Origin: Tagaea sp. CACIAM 22H2
GTDB lineage: Bacteria; Pseudomonadota; Alphaproteobacteria; CACIAM-22H2
DNA length: 35,501 bases
Direction of reading: 5' to 3'
NCBI GenBank assembly: GCA_014444615.1
Contig: PVXE01000045.1
Coordinates: 1 to 35,501, forward strand
The position numbers and the translations under genes are program-made. Positions 25,991 through 33,264 of the stretch are shown here, one piece after another. The notes beneath the pieces are model-generated. The model was given only the letters and a program-made list of their open reading frames with translations, made no database searches and was not told the DNA's origin. Position 1 is the stretch's first letter, and each line of letters opens with the position of its first letter.

Positions 25991-26317
25991 TCAGAAAGCG
26001 ACCTTCATGCCGCTCACCTCGGCCAGATCCTTGGCGAGAGCGGCTTCGAGCGTGGCGTCGGACCGGGTGGAGCGCCAAACCTTGGCGCCCGCATCCCAGG
26101 CGTAGTGGGCCGCCCCGGTCAGCGGCGAGGACACCCAGATCTGTTTTGTCGGCCCGTGTTTGTTGATGACGAACTGCCGCCCGTCGTCGAATTCGACCGT
26201 CAGGATGCCGCCGCGCAATTCGGCGTCGATGTCGGCGTCGGCAAGGTCGCTCTCGATCCGGGTCTGCAATCGGGCCAGCAAGGTATCGGCGGCCGTATCG
26301 AAGTCGTTGGCGTCCAT
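25991..26317 (-). CDS. cyaY: Frataxin/CyaY iron-sulfur cluster assembly regulator
   Basis: A 108-aa protein of the frataxin family, which binds iron and modulates the cysteine desulfurase IscS during Fe-S cluster assembly. The acidic first helix [26 protein letters not shown] is followed by the sheet signature [18 protein letters not shown] and [16 protein letters not shown], where the conserved Trp of the QIW motif lies. Length and start are typical. It is the first gene of the cyaY-ABC exporter-lipoprotein block and faces rpmE across a divergent promoter region. Confidence 0.92.
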   Translation of the reverse strand: MDANDFDTAADTLLARLQTRIESDLADADIDAELRGGILTVEFDDGRQFVINKHGPTKQIWVSSPLTGAAHYAWDAGAKVWRSTRSDATLEAALAKDLAEVSGMKVAF

Positions 26318-26398
26318 CGGAAATATCCGGAAAATGCTTTTCGGCCCGAGGGTTTAGCACGGGCCGGACGCAAGGTCGAGAAGCCTCCATGCGACTTC

Positions 26399-26427
26399 TT
26401 GCGCCCCCCGGCCGTTTCCTCTATAAA
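26399..26427 (+). promoter_or_regulatory. Sigma-70-type promoter of rpmE
   Basis: TTGCGC (26399-26404) is separated by exactly 17 nt from TATAAA (26422-26427). The expected start is near 26434, giving a leader of about 60 nt before the rpmE ATG. Confidence 0.72.
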
Positions 26428-26429
26428 CC

Positions 26430-26469
26430 GCGCCTCGCGAAGGGGCGCCCTTGATTGCGGCGCCCTTTT
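26430..26469 (+). promoter_or_regulatory. Structured rpmE leader with two mutually exclusive stems
   Basis: A perfect 7-bp stem GGGCGCC (26443-26449) with GGCGCCC (26459-26465) is followed by TTTT, which resembles a terminator. The same left arm can instead pair upstream, GCGCCTC (26430-26436) with GGGGCGC (26442-26448, one G-U). Such exclusive stems are typical of attenuators. The expected transcription start near 26434 would cut off part of the upstream stem, so this is only a candidate. Confidence 0.45.
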
Positions 26470-26494
26470 ACTCGACAGGATTACGGAGCTGGCC

Positions 26495-26815
26495 ATGAAG
26501 CCCGGCGTGCACCCCGAATACCACGAAATCAACGTGATCATGACCGACGGGTCCACGTTCAAGACGCGTTCGACCTACGGCAAGGCCGGCGAGACGCTGC
26601 GTCTGGACATCGATCCGAAGACGCATCCGGCCTGGACGGGCCAGCAGCGCATCATGGACCAGGGCGGTCAGGTCGCGAAGTTCAACAAGCGCTTCGCCGG
26701 CATCGGTGCCGTCAAGGCCAAGCCGATGGGCGACGCCCCGCCGGCCAAGCCGAAAAAGGAAGCGGCCCCGGCCGCCGCCGCGGCCCCCAAGGCCGAAGCC
26801 AAGAAGAAGAAGTAA
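26495..26815 (+). CDS. rpmE: 50S ribosomal protein L31 with an extended Lys/Ala-rich tail
   Basis: A 106-aa large-subunit protein. The first 75 residues match L31: [20 protein letters not shown], then [23 protein letters not shown] and [10 protein letters not shown]. It has no Cys residues, so it is the zinc-free form. L31 is usually 70-90 aa; here residues about 80-106 add a tail of Ala, Pro and Lys ending in KKKK, which may contact RNA. The ATG at 26495 follows GGAG at 26485-26488. It is monocistronic, with its own promoter, leader and terminator. Confidence 0.95.
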   Translation: MKPGVHPEYHEINVIMTDGSTFKTRSTYGKAGETLRLDIDPKTHPAWTGQQRIMDQGGQVAKFNKRFAGIGAVKAKPMGDAPPAKPKKEAAPAAAAAPKAEAKKKK

Positions 26816-26840
26816 GCTTCTTCGCATTGCGACGAATTCA

Positions 26841-26870
26841 CGGGCGTCCGCCACCGGCGGGCGCCCGTTT
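26841..26870 (+). terminator. Intrinsic terminator after rpmE
   Basis: An 11-bp stem with one G-U pair, CGGGCGTCCGC (26841-26851) and GCGGGCGCCCG (26857-26867), is followed by TTTCGTTTT. It lies just before the 3' end of the convergent rcdA gene. Confidence 0.85.
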
Positions 26871-26885
26871 CGTTTTGGGGCCCGA

Positions 26886-27305
26886 TTAGGCGTGCGCGTC
26901 GAACTGGGAGTCGAGCCGCGCGATGCGCTCGAACAGGTTCAAGCTTCGCGCCATCAGATCGCCCAGGCGCGGCGACAATTCGTTCACCTGCGCGGTCGTG
27001 TCGGCCAAGCAGACCTCGTGCGCGCCCAAGCGATAATCGGGCGTGCGCGCCTTCTCCGCCGACAATTCGCCCTCGGCGACCGCGCGCTGGGCCAGCAGCC
27101 ACGCCATGACCTGCGCAAGCCGCGTGGTCAGACGCATCGCCTCGCAATTCAAATGCAGACGGTCGTTGGGGTCGCTCGGCGCCGTTTCGCGCGGCTGGAC
27201 GGCCGCGCAGTAATGGCGTGCCGAGAGCAGAAGCCCCATCGTCTCGTCATATGCGCGGCAAAGGAACGGGCTGGGGCCCGGCACCGCATGCGGCAGCGTC
27301 GTCAT
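26886..27305 (-). CDS. rcdA: DUF1465 protein, RcdA-like regulator of CtrA degradation
   Basis: A 139-aa helical protein of the alphaproteobacterial DUF1465/RcdA family. In Caulobacter RcdA acts with CpdR and PopA as adaptor that delivers the cell-cycle regulator CtrA to ClpXP. Family features are RAYDETMGLLLSARHYCA at the N-terminus, MRLTTRLAQVMAWLLAQRAV in the middle and LSPRLGDLMARSLNLFERIARLD at the end. The ATG at 27305 (MTTLPHAVPG) is preferred; an upstream extension is possible. It has no operon partner. Its presence agrees with a CtrA/GcrA/CcrM-type cell cycle. Confidence 0.85.
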   Translation of the reverse strand: MTTLPHAVPGPSPFLCRAYDETMGLLLSARHYCAAVQPRETAPSDPNDRLHLNCEAMRLTTRLAQVMAWLLAQRAVAEGELSAEKARTPDYRLGAHEVCLADTTAQVNELSPRLGDLMARSLNLFERIARLDSQFDAHA

Positions 27306-27356
27306 GCCAATAGTCTCGGAGCCCGCGCGGTAAAACGCAAACGCGTTTTCGGGGGG

Positions 27357-27384
27357 CTTGAACCTGATTTTCGGACGCCTAAAT
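27357..27384 (+). promoter_or_regulatory. RpoH (sigma-32)-type promoter of hsp20
   Basis: CTTG (27357-27360), 17 nt, then CCTAAAT (27378-27384) matches the alphaproteobacterial RpoH consensus CTTG-N17/18-CYTATNT with one mismatch. The start is expected near 27391, giving a leader of about 98 nt, the length of known ROSE leaders. Confidence 0.68.
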
Positions 27385-27390
27385 GGCATT

Positions 27391-27491
27391 GCGTCTGCGG
27401 CGCCCATTCGGGGCCGCGGATTTAACCCCGGGCCCGGCCGAAATCGGCGGGTCCACGATCGTCCGATCGCTCAATGGAGGATAGGATCATG
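27391..27491 (+). promoter_or_regulatory. ROSE-like RNA thermometer in the hsp20 leader
   Basis: The leader folds into three hairpins by eye: one around 27397-27417 (GCGGC...CCGC), a second around 27430-27453 (GGGCCCGGCCG with CGGCGGGTCC) and a last one that buries the ribosome site. In the last, TCGCT (27467-27471) matches the ROSE anti-Shine-Dalgarno consensus UYGCU. It pairs with GGAGGAT (27476-27482) with the characteristic G-G apposition (27469/27479). GTCC (27461-27464) pairs with GGAT (27484-27487) below it. ROSE elements melt on heating and allow translation of Hsp20 genes in alphaproteobacteria. Class is assigned from motif and context; no covariance search was run. Confidence 0.75.
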
Positions 27492-27947
27492 AATCAGTTC
27501 GACTTTTCGCCCCTTTTCCGCTCGACCATCGGCTTCGACCGCCTGTCGCGCCTGATCGACGAAGGCCTGCGCGGCGTCGAGACGCCCGCCTACCCGCCCT
27601 ATAACATCGAGAAGACCGGCAACGACTCCTACCGCATCGCCATGGCGGTTGCGGGCTTCGCCGAGTCCGAGCTCGAACTCACCCAGCAGGAAAACGTGCT
27701 GATCATCGCCGGCCGCAAGGCCGAGAGCGACGAGAATGCCCATTTCCTGCATCGCGGCATCGCCGCGCGCGCGTTCGAGCGCCGCTTCAATCTCGCGGAT
27801 TTCATCCGCGTGACGGGCGCCAAGCTCGAGAACGGTCTGCTTTATGTCGATCTCGTGCGCGAAGTGCCTGAGGCGATGAAGCCGCGGCGCATCCCGGTCG
27901 CCAACGCCACCGCCGGCGCCGCCGCGATCGAAGCGAAAGCCGCCTAA
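27489..27947 (+). CDS. Small heat-shock protein, Hsp20/IbpA family
   Basis: A 152-aa alpha-crystallin-type chaperone that holds unfolding proteins during heat stress. The N-terminal arm MNQFDFSPLFRSTIGFDRLSRL is typical of IbpA-like class A proteins. The crystallin domain runs from PPYNIEKTGNDSYRIAMAVAGF to GLLYVDLVREVPE, with AARAFERRFNLADFI in the middle. The C-terminal IxI-type anchor is RRIPVAN. The ribosome site GGAGG (27476-27480) lies in the predicted thermometer hairpin. Heat control is thus predicted at two levels: RpoH promoter and RNA melting. A strong terminator follows the stop. Confidence 0.95.
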   Translation: MNQFDFSPLFRSTIGFDRLSRLIDEGLRGVETPAYPPYNIEKTGNDSYRIAMAVAGFAESELELTQQENVLIIAGRKAESDENAHFLHRGIAARAFERRFNLADFIRVTGAKLENGLLYVDLVREVPEAMKPRRIPVANATAGAAAIEAKAA

Positions 27948-27968
27948 CCTTCGCGACGTTGCGAAGTC

Positions 27969-28005
27969 CCGCCCGCCGGATATCCTCCGGCGGGCGGTTT
28001 CGTTT
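27969..28005 (+). terminator. Intrinsic terminator after hsp20
   Basis: A perfect 12-bp stem, CCGCCCGCCGGA (27969-27980) with TCCGGCGGGCGG (27986-27997) and a 5-nt loop, is followed by TTTCGTTTTT. It ends just before the stop of the convergent PilZ gene. Confidence 0.92.
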
Positions 28006-29451
28006 TTAGTGCCCTGCGAAATGCGCCTTGATGCGCGCGCGCGCGTTGGGGTCGAGACAGTTGTAGCGCGCGCCGATCAATCCGCCTTCGCCCACGCGCA
28101 CGATGTGCAATTCGGCGTCGAAGACGAGATTGAGGAAGGCGTTGCGCAGAATGATCGTGCCGTTGAGGCGCTGATCCTGGCGCAGATTCGCGGCGGGGCC
28201 GAACAACAGCCCCGTCTCGCTCCAATTGCGCAACTGCGCGCGCTGGCCCATGACCTGGACCTTGTCCTCCGGCCCCGCGACCATGCGCGGCGAGATACGC
28301 CGCTCGCCGCCCGCTTGCACCGAGGGGAAGTTGACCGCGACGACTTCCTTGAAGCGCTGCTTCAAATTCGGATCGATCAACGCGGCCGCCATCGCCTTGG
28401 CGGCTTCGGCGAGCAGCGACGCTTTTTCGTCGGTCGCCAGGCCCACACCGAAAAACTCGTCCTTCAAATCGCGATAATGCAGCCAGTTGCCGATGGCGCC
28501 TTCCAAGCTGCGCCGCGCATGCACGTCGTCGAATTCGGCGTGCAGTTGCAGCAGCAGCAGCAGCTTGCGCGCGACGCCGGATTCGCGTTGCAGCAGCGGA
28601 TCAAGGCTTTCGGGCGCCACCATGCGCGAGAAACGGCGCGAAAGTTCGTTGGCGATTTCGCCGTCGCCGGCCAAAACCGGCAGGTTGGCGATGCTGACGC
28701 GCAAGCCCCGCGCCATCTTCATCTCGGCGCTGGGATCGCGTTTGGCGAGCGAGGCGGGCGAGGCCAACGCCGCGCGCAAACGATCGCGCGCGACCTGTTC
28801 GAGCGCCGGAGACGACCGGTCGCCCTTTGCGCCGACGATCGCGCGCACGACGGACACGCTTTCCTGCGTCGCGGGCCGGTCGCCCGCGAAGGCGAGTGAC
28901 ATGCGCACCGTGGCGAGCGCGTTGTCGAAACCGACGCCGAGAGCGGCGGCCGCCGGCTCCATCGACAGCAACTCAGCCAGCGTGCGCTCGAGCAGCGCTT
29001 GCGCGCCCGGATCGCGCGTCTGCGCCAGCAAGCGCACGCAGATTTCGGACTTGGCCGGCCATTCGCGCGCCGCCGACAGCCAGCGCGCCAATAACGCGCC
29101 GGCGAAAACGGGATCGCCCGCCGCGTCGATCGCATGGGCATCGGGCGTCGAGCCTTCGGGAATTTTCTTGGCGGCGGCATCGACCAGCTTCGAGGCGCCG
29201 TCCACGATCGCCAGCAGATCGCGCACGCGCTCCGTCACCGGCGATTTCAGCGTGCGGCCCTGCAGGATCGCGACGCGCTGGACGAATTCCTGAAAATTCG
29301 TGCCGGCGTTCAAGAGCTTCTTCTGCTCGCGCGGATCGAAGACGAGTTCCGTGACCGTAATCCGCGCACCTTCGCAATAGGTGCGCGCGACCTGGAACAA
29401 CAAGGCGCGGGCGGCGTCCGACAGCGCTTCGGCGGGTTCTATGCAATGCAT
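28006..29451 (-). CDS. Large helical protein with a C-terminal PilZ (c-di-GMP-binding) domain
   Basis: A 481-aa cytoplasmic protein. Residues 384-481 look like a PilZ domain: ERRISPR gives the RxxxR switch (R385, R389), and NWSETG (N409, S411, G414) gives the (D/N)xSxxG motif, both of which bind c-di-GMP. Residues 1-380 are mostly helical with no signal peptide or membrane helix, and I do not recognise them. The start MHCIEPAEAL at 29451 is the only good ATG. It stands alone on the minus strand, 37 nt downstream of the thioesterase gene. It may link c-di-GMP to motility or envelope functions; that is inference. Confidence 0.78.
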   Translation of the reverse strand: MHCIEPAEALSDAARALLFQVARTYCEGARITVTELVFDPREQKKLLNAGTNFQEFVQRVAILQGRTLKSPVTERVRDLLAIVDGASKLVDAAAKKIPEGSTPDAHAIDAAGDPVFAGALLARWLSAAREWPAKSEICVRLLAQTRDPGAQALLERTLAELLSMEPAAAALGVGFDNALATVRMSLAFAGDRPATQESVSVVRAIVGAKGDRSSPALEQVARDRLRAALASPASLAKRDPSAEMKMARGLRVSIANLPVLAGDGEIANELSRRFSRMVAPESLDPLLQRESGVARKLLLLLQLHAEFDDVHARRSLEGAIGNWLHYRDLKDEFFGVGLATDEKASLLAEAAKAMAAALIDPNLKQRFKEVVAVNFPSVQAGGERRISPRMVAGPEDKVQVMGQRAQLRNWSETGLLFGPAANLRQDQRLNGTIILRNAFLNLVFDAELHIVRVGEGGLIGARYNCLDPNARARIKAHFAGH

Positions 29452-29488
29452 CGCCCGATGCTATAGGACCGGGCGCGTTACGTGGAGG

Positions 29489-29923
29489 TTAACGCCGGAT
29501 CGATTCCAGGGCCGCACGGATTGCGGCCGGAATGGGTACGGCTTTTTGAACGCCCCGTTCGACGAAAACATGAACGAAATGGCCTTCGGCGGCGGCCTCG
29601 TCCTTGCCTTCCCGGAACAGGCCGATTTCGTACCGGACCGAGGAATTGCCCAAATGCCCGACGCGGAGCCCCGCGTCGATCGTTTCCGGATAGGCGAAGG
29701 ATTCGCGGAAACGGCAGCCCGATTCAGCTGCCACGCCGATGATCGCGGCTTCGTGGATATCCAGCCCCCCGCGCTCGATCAGGAACCGGTTAATGACCGT
29801 GTCGAAATAGCTGTAGTAGACGACGTTATTGACGTGACCGTAGAGGTCATTGTCCATCCAGCGCGTGGGAATGGCGAGGAAATGCCGATAGTCGGATCGG
29901 CGTCCGGGCGGTTCGCGGGTCAT
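29489..29923 (-). CDS. Acyl-CoA thioesterase of the 4-hydroxybenzoyl-CoA thioesterase (hotdog) family
   Basis: A 144-aa single-hotdog enzyme that hydrolyses acyl-CoA thioesters. The active-site motif is [21 protein letters not shown] (residues about 22-42) with catalytic Asp and the HVNN turn. [22 protein letters not shown] is the following strand region. Substrate is unknown. The ATG at 29923 overlaps the TGA of the upstream alpha/beta hydrolase (ATGA), so the two hydrolases are translationally coupled. Longer in-frame starts would overlap that gene. Confidence 0.9.
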   Translation of the reverse strand: MTREPPGRRSDYRHFLAIPTRWMDNDLYGHVNNVVYYSYFDTVINRFLIERGGLDIHEAAIIGVAAESGCRFRESFAYPETIDAGLRVGHLGNSSVRYEIGLFREGKDEAAAEGHFVHVFVERGVQKAVPIPAAIRAALESIRR

Positions 29924-30702
29924 AGAATTCCGGCAAGCGCGTCGAGCGTGGCGTCGGGCTTTTCGACCATCATCATATGACCCGCCCCGGCGATGTCGAC
30001 CGTACGCGCGCCGGAAATTTTCGCGGCGAGCGCCCGCGCCCCCGAAGGCGGCGTCATCCGATCGGCCGTGCCGATCACGATCAGCGCCGGGCATTTCACT
30101 TTCGCCGCCGCTTGCGGCGCGGCTTTGTAGGAGTCGCACGCGGCGAGATCGTCGCCCAGCGCCGGGCCCTTCGCGGTTTCGAGCAGCCGCACGCCGCCGC
30201 CGACCATCCAGGTGCCGGGGCTTTGCGCACCGCCGAGCTGCGCCCCACGCCCGAAGCCCCAATCGGCGATCATATCGATCGCGGCGTGATCGCCATTGCG
30301 CGCGGCCCCCAAAAGTTTGGGATGAACGGGCATCGCTTCGGCCGCCCCTAGCAGCGCCAGCGCGCGCGCCGTTCCGCGCGACGCAAGCTCCAGCGCTACC
30401 AACGCGCCCATCGAATGCCCGGCGAGGGCGGCGTCCGGCGCGCCGGCGGATTTCAGCGCCGCCGCGACGAAATCGGCCATCGCTTCGATCGAGGCAAGGC
30501 CCGGCCCTTGCGAACGACCATGCCCTGGCAGATCGAAGGCAAGGACATTGCGGCCGTGATGGGCGAACCAGCGCGCCTGGAGCATCCAGACGGTGTGGTC
30601 CATGCCCGCCCCGTGCAGAAACGCGACGCTGGGCTTGGCGGGATCGAATTCCTTGCCGCCCGTCGCGGCGAAGATTTCGCGGCCTTCGACGTTGAGCTTC
30701 AT
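29920..30702 (-). CDS. Alpha/beta-fold hydrolase
   Basis: A 260-aa alpha/beta hydrolase. The oxyanion-hole motif is [12 protein letters not shown], the nucleophile elbow is [14 protein letters not shown] with a normal Ser, the acidic residue is in [15 protein letters not shown], and the catalytic His is in [14 protein letters not shown]. All triad residues are present, unlike the lipoprotein at 23122. The fold covers esterases, dehalogenases, C-C hydrolases and others, so substrate is not assigned. It lies 7 nt downstream of metY and overlaps the thioesterase gene, giving a metY-hydrolase-thioesterase block. Confidence 0.9.
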   Translation of the reverse strand: MKLNVEGREIFAATGGKEFDPAKPSVAFLHGAGMDHTVWMLQARWFAHHGRNVLAFDLPGHGRSQGPGLASIEAMADFVAAALKSAGAPDAALAGHSMGALVALELASRGTARALALLGAAEAMPVHPKLLGAARNGDHAAIDMIADWGFGRGAQLGGAQSPGTWMVGGGVRLLETAKGPALGDDLAACDSYKAAPQAAAKVKCPALIVIGTADRMTPPSGARALAAKISGARTVDIAGAGHMMMVEKPDATLDALAGIL

Positions 30703-30709
30703 CGCAAGG

Positions 30710-32005
30710 TCAACCCTTCGCGGCCGCGCGCAAACCGGCGGCGAGATCGTCGAGAATATCGGCGGCGTCTTCGAGGCCCACCGAAAGCCGCACCATCTCC
30801 TCGCCGATTCCCGCCTTCTTGAGCGAGTCCGCGTCCATTTGCTGATGCGTGGTCGATGCGGGATGAATGACCAACGATTTCGCGTCGCCGACATTGGCGA
30901 GATGGCTGAACAGCTTCAGCGCCTCGATGAAGCGCCGTCCGGCCGCACGCCCGCCTTTCACGCCGAACGAGATGATCGAGCCTGGGCCCTTGGGTAGCAA
31001 CTTCGCCGCCAGCGCCTTGTCGCGGTGGCTGTCGAGCTCGGGATAGTTCACCCAAGCGACGGCGTCGTGCCCCGACAGGAACGCGGCGACTTTGCGCGCA
31101 TTGGCCACATGGCGTTCCATGCGCAACGGCAGCGTTTCGAGCCCTTGCAGCAAATGGAACGCATTGGTCGGCGACATCGAGGCGCCGAAATCGCGCAACC
31201 CTTCGGCGCGCGCGCGCATGGCGAAAGCGGCGGGGCCGAACTCCTCGGCGAAATCCAGGCCGTGATACCCGGCATAAGGCTCGGTCAACGTCGGGAATTT
31301 GCCCGAGGCTTCCCAATCGAATTTGCCGGAATCGACCAACACGCCGCCGATGGCCACACCATGCCCGCCGATCCATTTGGTCGCCGAGTGCATGACCAAA
31401 TCGGCGCCATGGTCGAAGCCGCGGAACAGATAGGGCGTGCAGAAGGTCGCATCGAGCATCAGCGGCAGGCCGTGTTTATGCGCGACCGCCGCGATCGCCG
31501 GCACGTCCATGACTTCGAGGCCCGGATTGCCGACGACCTCGCCGAACACCAAGCGCGTTTCGGGGCGGATCGCGGCCGCGAACGCGGCCGCGTCGCGCAC
31601 GTCGACGAAGCTGGTCGTGATCCCGAAGCGCGGCAGCGTATGCGTGAACAGGTTATGCGAGCCGCCATAGATCGAAGCGGACGAGACAATATGTCCGCCC
31701 GCCCCCATCAGCGTCGCGATGGCGAGATGCAGCGCTGCTTGGCCCGACGCGGTCGCGATCGCCGCGACGCCGCCTTCCAGCGCCGCGATGCGTTCCTCGA
31801 ATACCGCGACGGTCGGGTTGGAGATGCGGCTGTAGATATGGCCGGCGCGTTCCAGGTTGAACAGCGATGCGGCGTGGTCGACGTCGCGGAACACGTAGGA
31901 CGTCGTCTGATAGATCGGCACGGCGCGGGCACCCGTCGCCGGGTCGGGCTGTTGGCCGCCATGCAGCGACAGCGTGTCGAATCTCGGAAAGCGATCGTCG
32001 GCCAT
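30710..32005 (-). CDS. metY: O-acetylhomoserine aminocarboxypropyltransferase (MetY)
   Basis: A 431-aa PLP enzyme of the Cys/Met-metabolism family that makes homocysteine from O-acetylhomoserine and sulfide. Signatures are [38 protein letters not shown], and the PLP-lysine site [15 protein letters not shown]. The longer middle (about residues 240-290, with [20 protein letters not shown] features) distinguishes MetY from the shorter MetB/MetZ. The ATG at 32005 is chosen because [17 protein letters not shown] is the conserved start; upstream in-frame sequence is leader. The leader holds two adjoining hairpins (see separate entry), so attenuation or a riboswitch is possible. Confidence 0.93.
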   Translation of the reverse strand: MADDRFPRFDTLSLHGGQQPDPATGARAVPIYQTTSYVFRDVDHAASLFNLERAGHIYSRISNPTVAVFEERIAALEGGVAAIATASGQAALHLAIATLMGAGGHIVSSASIYGGSHNLFTHTLPRFGITTSFVDVRDAAAFAAAIRPETRLVFGEVVGNPGLEVMDVPAIAAVAHKHGLPLMLDATFCTPYLFRGFDHGADLVMHSATKWIGGHGVAIGGVLVDSGKFDWEASGKFPTLTEPYAGYHGLDFAEEFGPAAFAMRARAEGLRDFGASMSPTNAFHLLQGLETLPLRMERHVANARKVAAFLSGHDAVAWVNYPELDSHRDKALAAKLLPKGPGSIISFGVKGGRAAGRRFIEALKLFSHLANVGDAKSLVIHPASTTHQQMDADSLKKAGIGEEMVRLSVGLEDAADILDDLAAGLRAAAKG

Positions 32006-32030
32006 GCGCGGCACCGAACCCCCGAAATGA

Positions 32031-32122
32031 AGAACCGCCCGGAACGCGTCTTCGGCGTTTCGCGGGCGGTTCAAGACTTAGCAGCGCGTCCCTGTTCAAC
32101 TCGCAGCTTAGGGACGAGTCTT
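32031..32122 (-). promoter_or_regulatory. Structured metY leader: two adjoining hairpins, the second terminator-like
   Basis: On the minus strand the first element pairs AAGACT (32122-32117) with AGTCTT (32078-32073) around an inner stem CGTCCCT (32116-32110) with AGGGACG (32093-32087). Directly after it GAACCGCCCG (32072-32063) pairs perfectly with CGGGCGGTTC (32041-32032), followed by TTCATTTC. Three CTAAG repeats occur in or beside the first element. A -35-like TTGACG lies upstream near 32146-32141. The class is unassigned; it does not match the SAM-II sequence motifs I know. The second hairpin could also terminate flagellin transcripts. Confidence 0.45.
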
Positions 32123-32176
32123 AGCCAGCCGGGCGGGACGGCGTCAATCGCCAATTATTAATCGTTCGTAAGCGAA

Positions 32177-32998
32177 CTAATTTATCAATCCGAGGATCAT
32201 CCGGGGCTCGACATTGGCGATGGAAAACGCATTTATCGCCAAGCGTTGGCGGACATCCGCTGCCTGGGTGGCCGCCGCGGCCTTGCCGATATCGGCATCC
32301 ACCAGGGCGCCCAACCCTTGTGAATTCGCGTCGACCAAATCGCCGACATAGGCCGATTGCAGGCGCAATTGCCGCGACTGGGACGCGATCGTCGCCAGGG
32401 CCGAGGTGACGGCGGCGCCCAGCGTATCGATGACCGACAGCGACCCCGTCGCGAGCGCCGCGTCGCCGACATTGACGTTGGCCTGGAAGGTCGTCCACGC
32501 GGTCCACACCGAGGATTGGCTGGTCAGCTGCAATTGGCCGAGTTCGGTATCCGCGATGAAGGTCCGCGTCACCGAGCCCGACGACAGCAGATTGACGCCG
32601 TTGAAATTCGCCTGGCCGATATAGCGTTGGATCTGGTCCGCGACCTGGCCGAAATCGTTGAAATAGGTGGTGCGCGCGGTGCCGGTGACCGAGCCGTCGG
32701 CGAGCTGGATCGCCTTGGTGCGGACCTGGTTGACCACATCGGTCATCAATTCCAGCGCCGTGCGCGTGACGTCCGCCAAGCCCAGCCCGTTGGCGAGCGA
32801 CGATTGAACCGCCCGAAACGCCTGAAGATTGCCGCGAATCCCTTGCGCGACCGAGAAGGTCGATGCGTTGTCCATCGCGTCGGCAACACGATAGCCGGTC
32901 TGCACGAGCTTCGAATGGACGGCCATATTCGCTTGCGTGGCGCGCAGCGACGCAAGGGCGGTGACGGCACCGAGATTGGTGTTCACGGAATTGGACAT
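32177..32998 (-). CDS. Flagellin
   Basis: A 273-aa filament protein with the conserved D0/D1 termini and almost no variable D2/D3 insert. The N-terminus MSNSVNTNLGAVTALASLR matches flagellin, followed by VQTGYRVADAMDNASTFSVAQGIRGN where most flagellins have a SGLRINSAKDDAAGLAI-like segment. The middle ARTTYFNDFGQVADQIQRYI and FNGVNLLSS are typical. The C-terminus LGALVDADIGKAAAATQAADVRQRLAINAFSIAN corresponds to the conserved polymerisation helix. No other flagellar gene is in the window, so it is an isolated flagellin copy. The ATG at 32998 has only a weak ribosome site. Confidence 0.9.
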   Translation of the reverse strand: MSNSVNTNLGAVTALASLRATQANMAVHSKLVQTGYRVADAMDNASTFSVAQGIRGNLQAFRAVQSSLANGLGLADVTRTALELMTDVVNQVRTKAIQLADGSVTGTARTTYFNDFGQVADQIQRYIGQANFNGVNLLSSGSVTRTFIADTELGQLQLTSQSSVWTAWTTFQANVNVGDAALATGSLSVIDTLGAAVTSALATIASQSRQLRLQSAYVGDLVDANSQGLGALVDADIGKAAAATQAADVRQRLAINAFSIANVEPRMILGLIN

Positions 32999-33264
32999 GA
33001 TTCTCTGGTCCTAGACGCAGCCGTTCTGGCTACGCCCGAAGATTGGCATGCCACGTCCAATCCGGCAAGAGTTGCGGCGAGCGCAGCGAATCGCGGCCGT
33101 ATCGGCCTTAAGTTGCGGATCGGCCATGCGAATTCCGGACTTGGCAAAGCGGGGGGCGGTTGGCATTGTCGCCCCTCTTCCGTACCCCCCTTTCCCTGGG
33201 GGAAATAAGCACGACATAAAGGGGCAGGAATGCCCACGGAGCCCGACATGCCCCGGAGCCGGAA
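32999..33264. promoter_or_regulatory. Divergent region between flagellin and pntAA
   Basis: This 266-nt gap must contain the promoters for flagellin (minus) and the pnt operon (plus). On the plus strand TTGGCA (33141-33146), 17 nt, then CATTGT is a weak promoter candidate for pntAA. Nested G/C stems (GCCCCT 33171-33176 with AGGGGC 33220-33225, and CCCCC with GGGGG inside) follow it. GANTC sites lie at 32999-33003 and near 33088. I found no convincing sigma-28 or sigma-54 promoter for flagellin. Confidence 0.35.

Noticed and set aside
26495..26815. Frameshift producing the long L31 tail
   Set aside because: The Lys/Ala-rich tail is in frame, ends before a proper terminator, and basic tails of this kind occur in other ribosomal proteins.
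32031..32122. SAM-II riboswitch before metY
   Set aside because: A SAM-responsive RNA would fit the gene, but the conserved SAM-II sequences I know (UGAUUU-type loop and downstream GCUAAA) are absent. The element is reported only as an unassigned structured leader.
33101..33124. Sigma-28 promoter of flagellin (GCCGAT copies on the minus strand)
   Set aside because: Two GCCGAT-like boxes exist, but neither has a good TAAA box 15 nt upstream. The best pairing (CAAG-N15-GCCGATCC) matches too few bases.
33171..33225. Nested G/C stems in the pntAA leader as a riboswitch
   Set aside because: The stems are short and made of C and G runs that easily arise by chance, with no terminator or ribosome-site masking seen.
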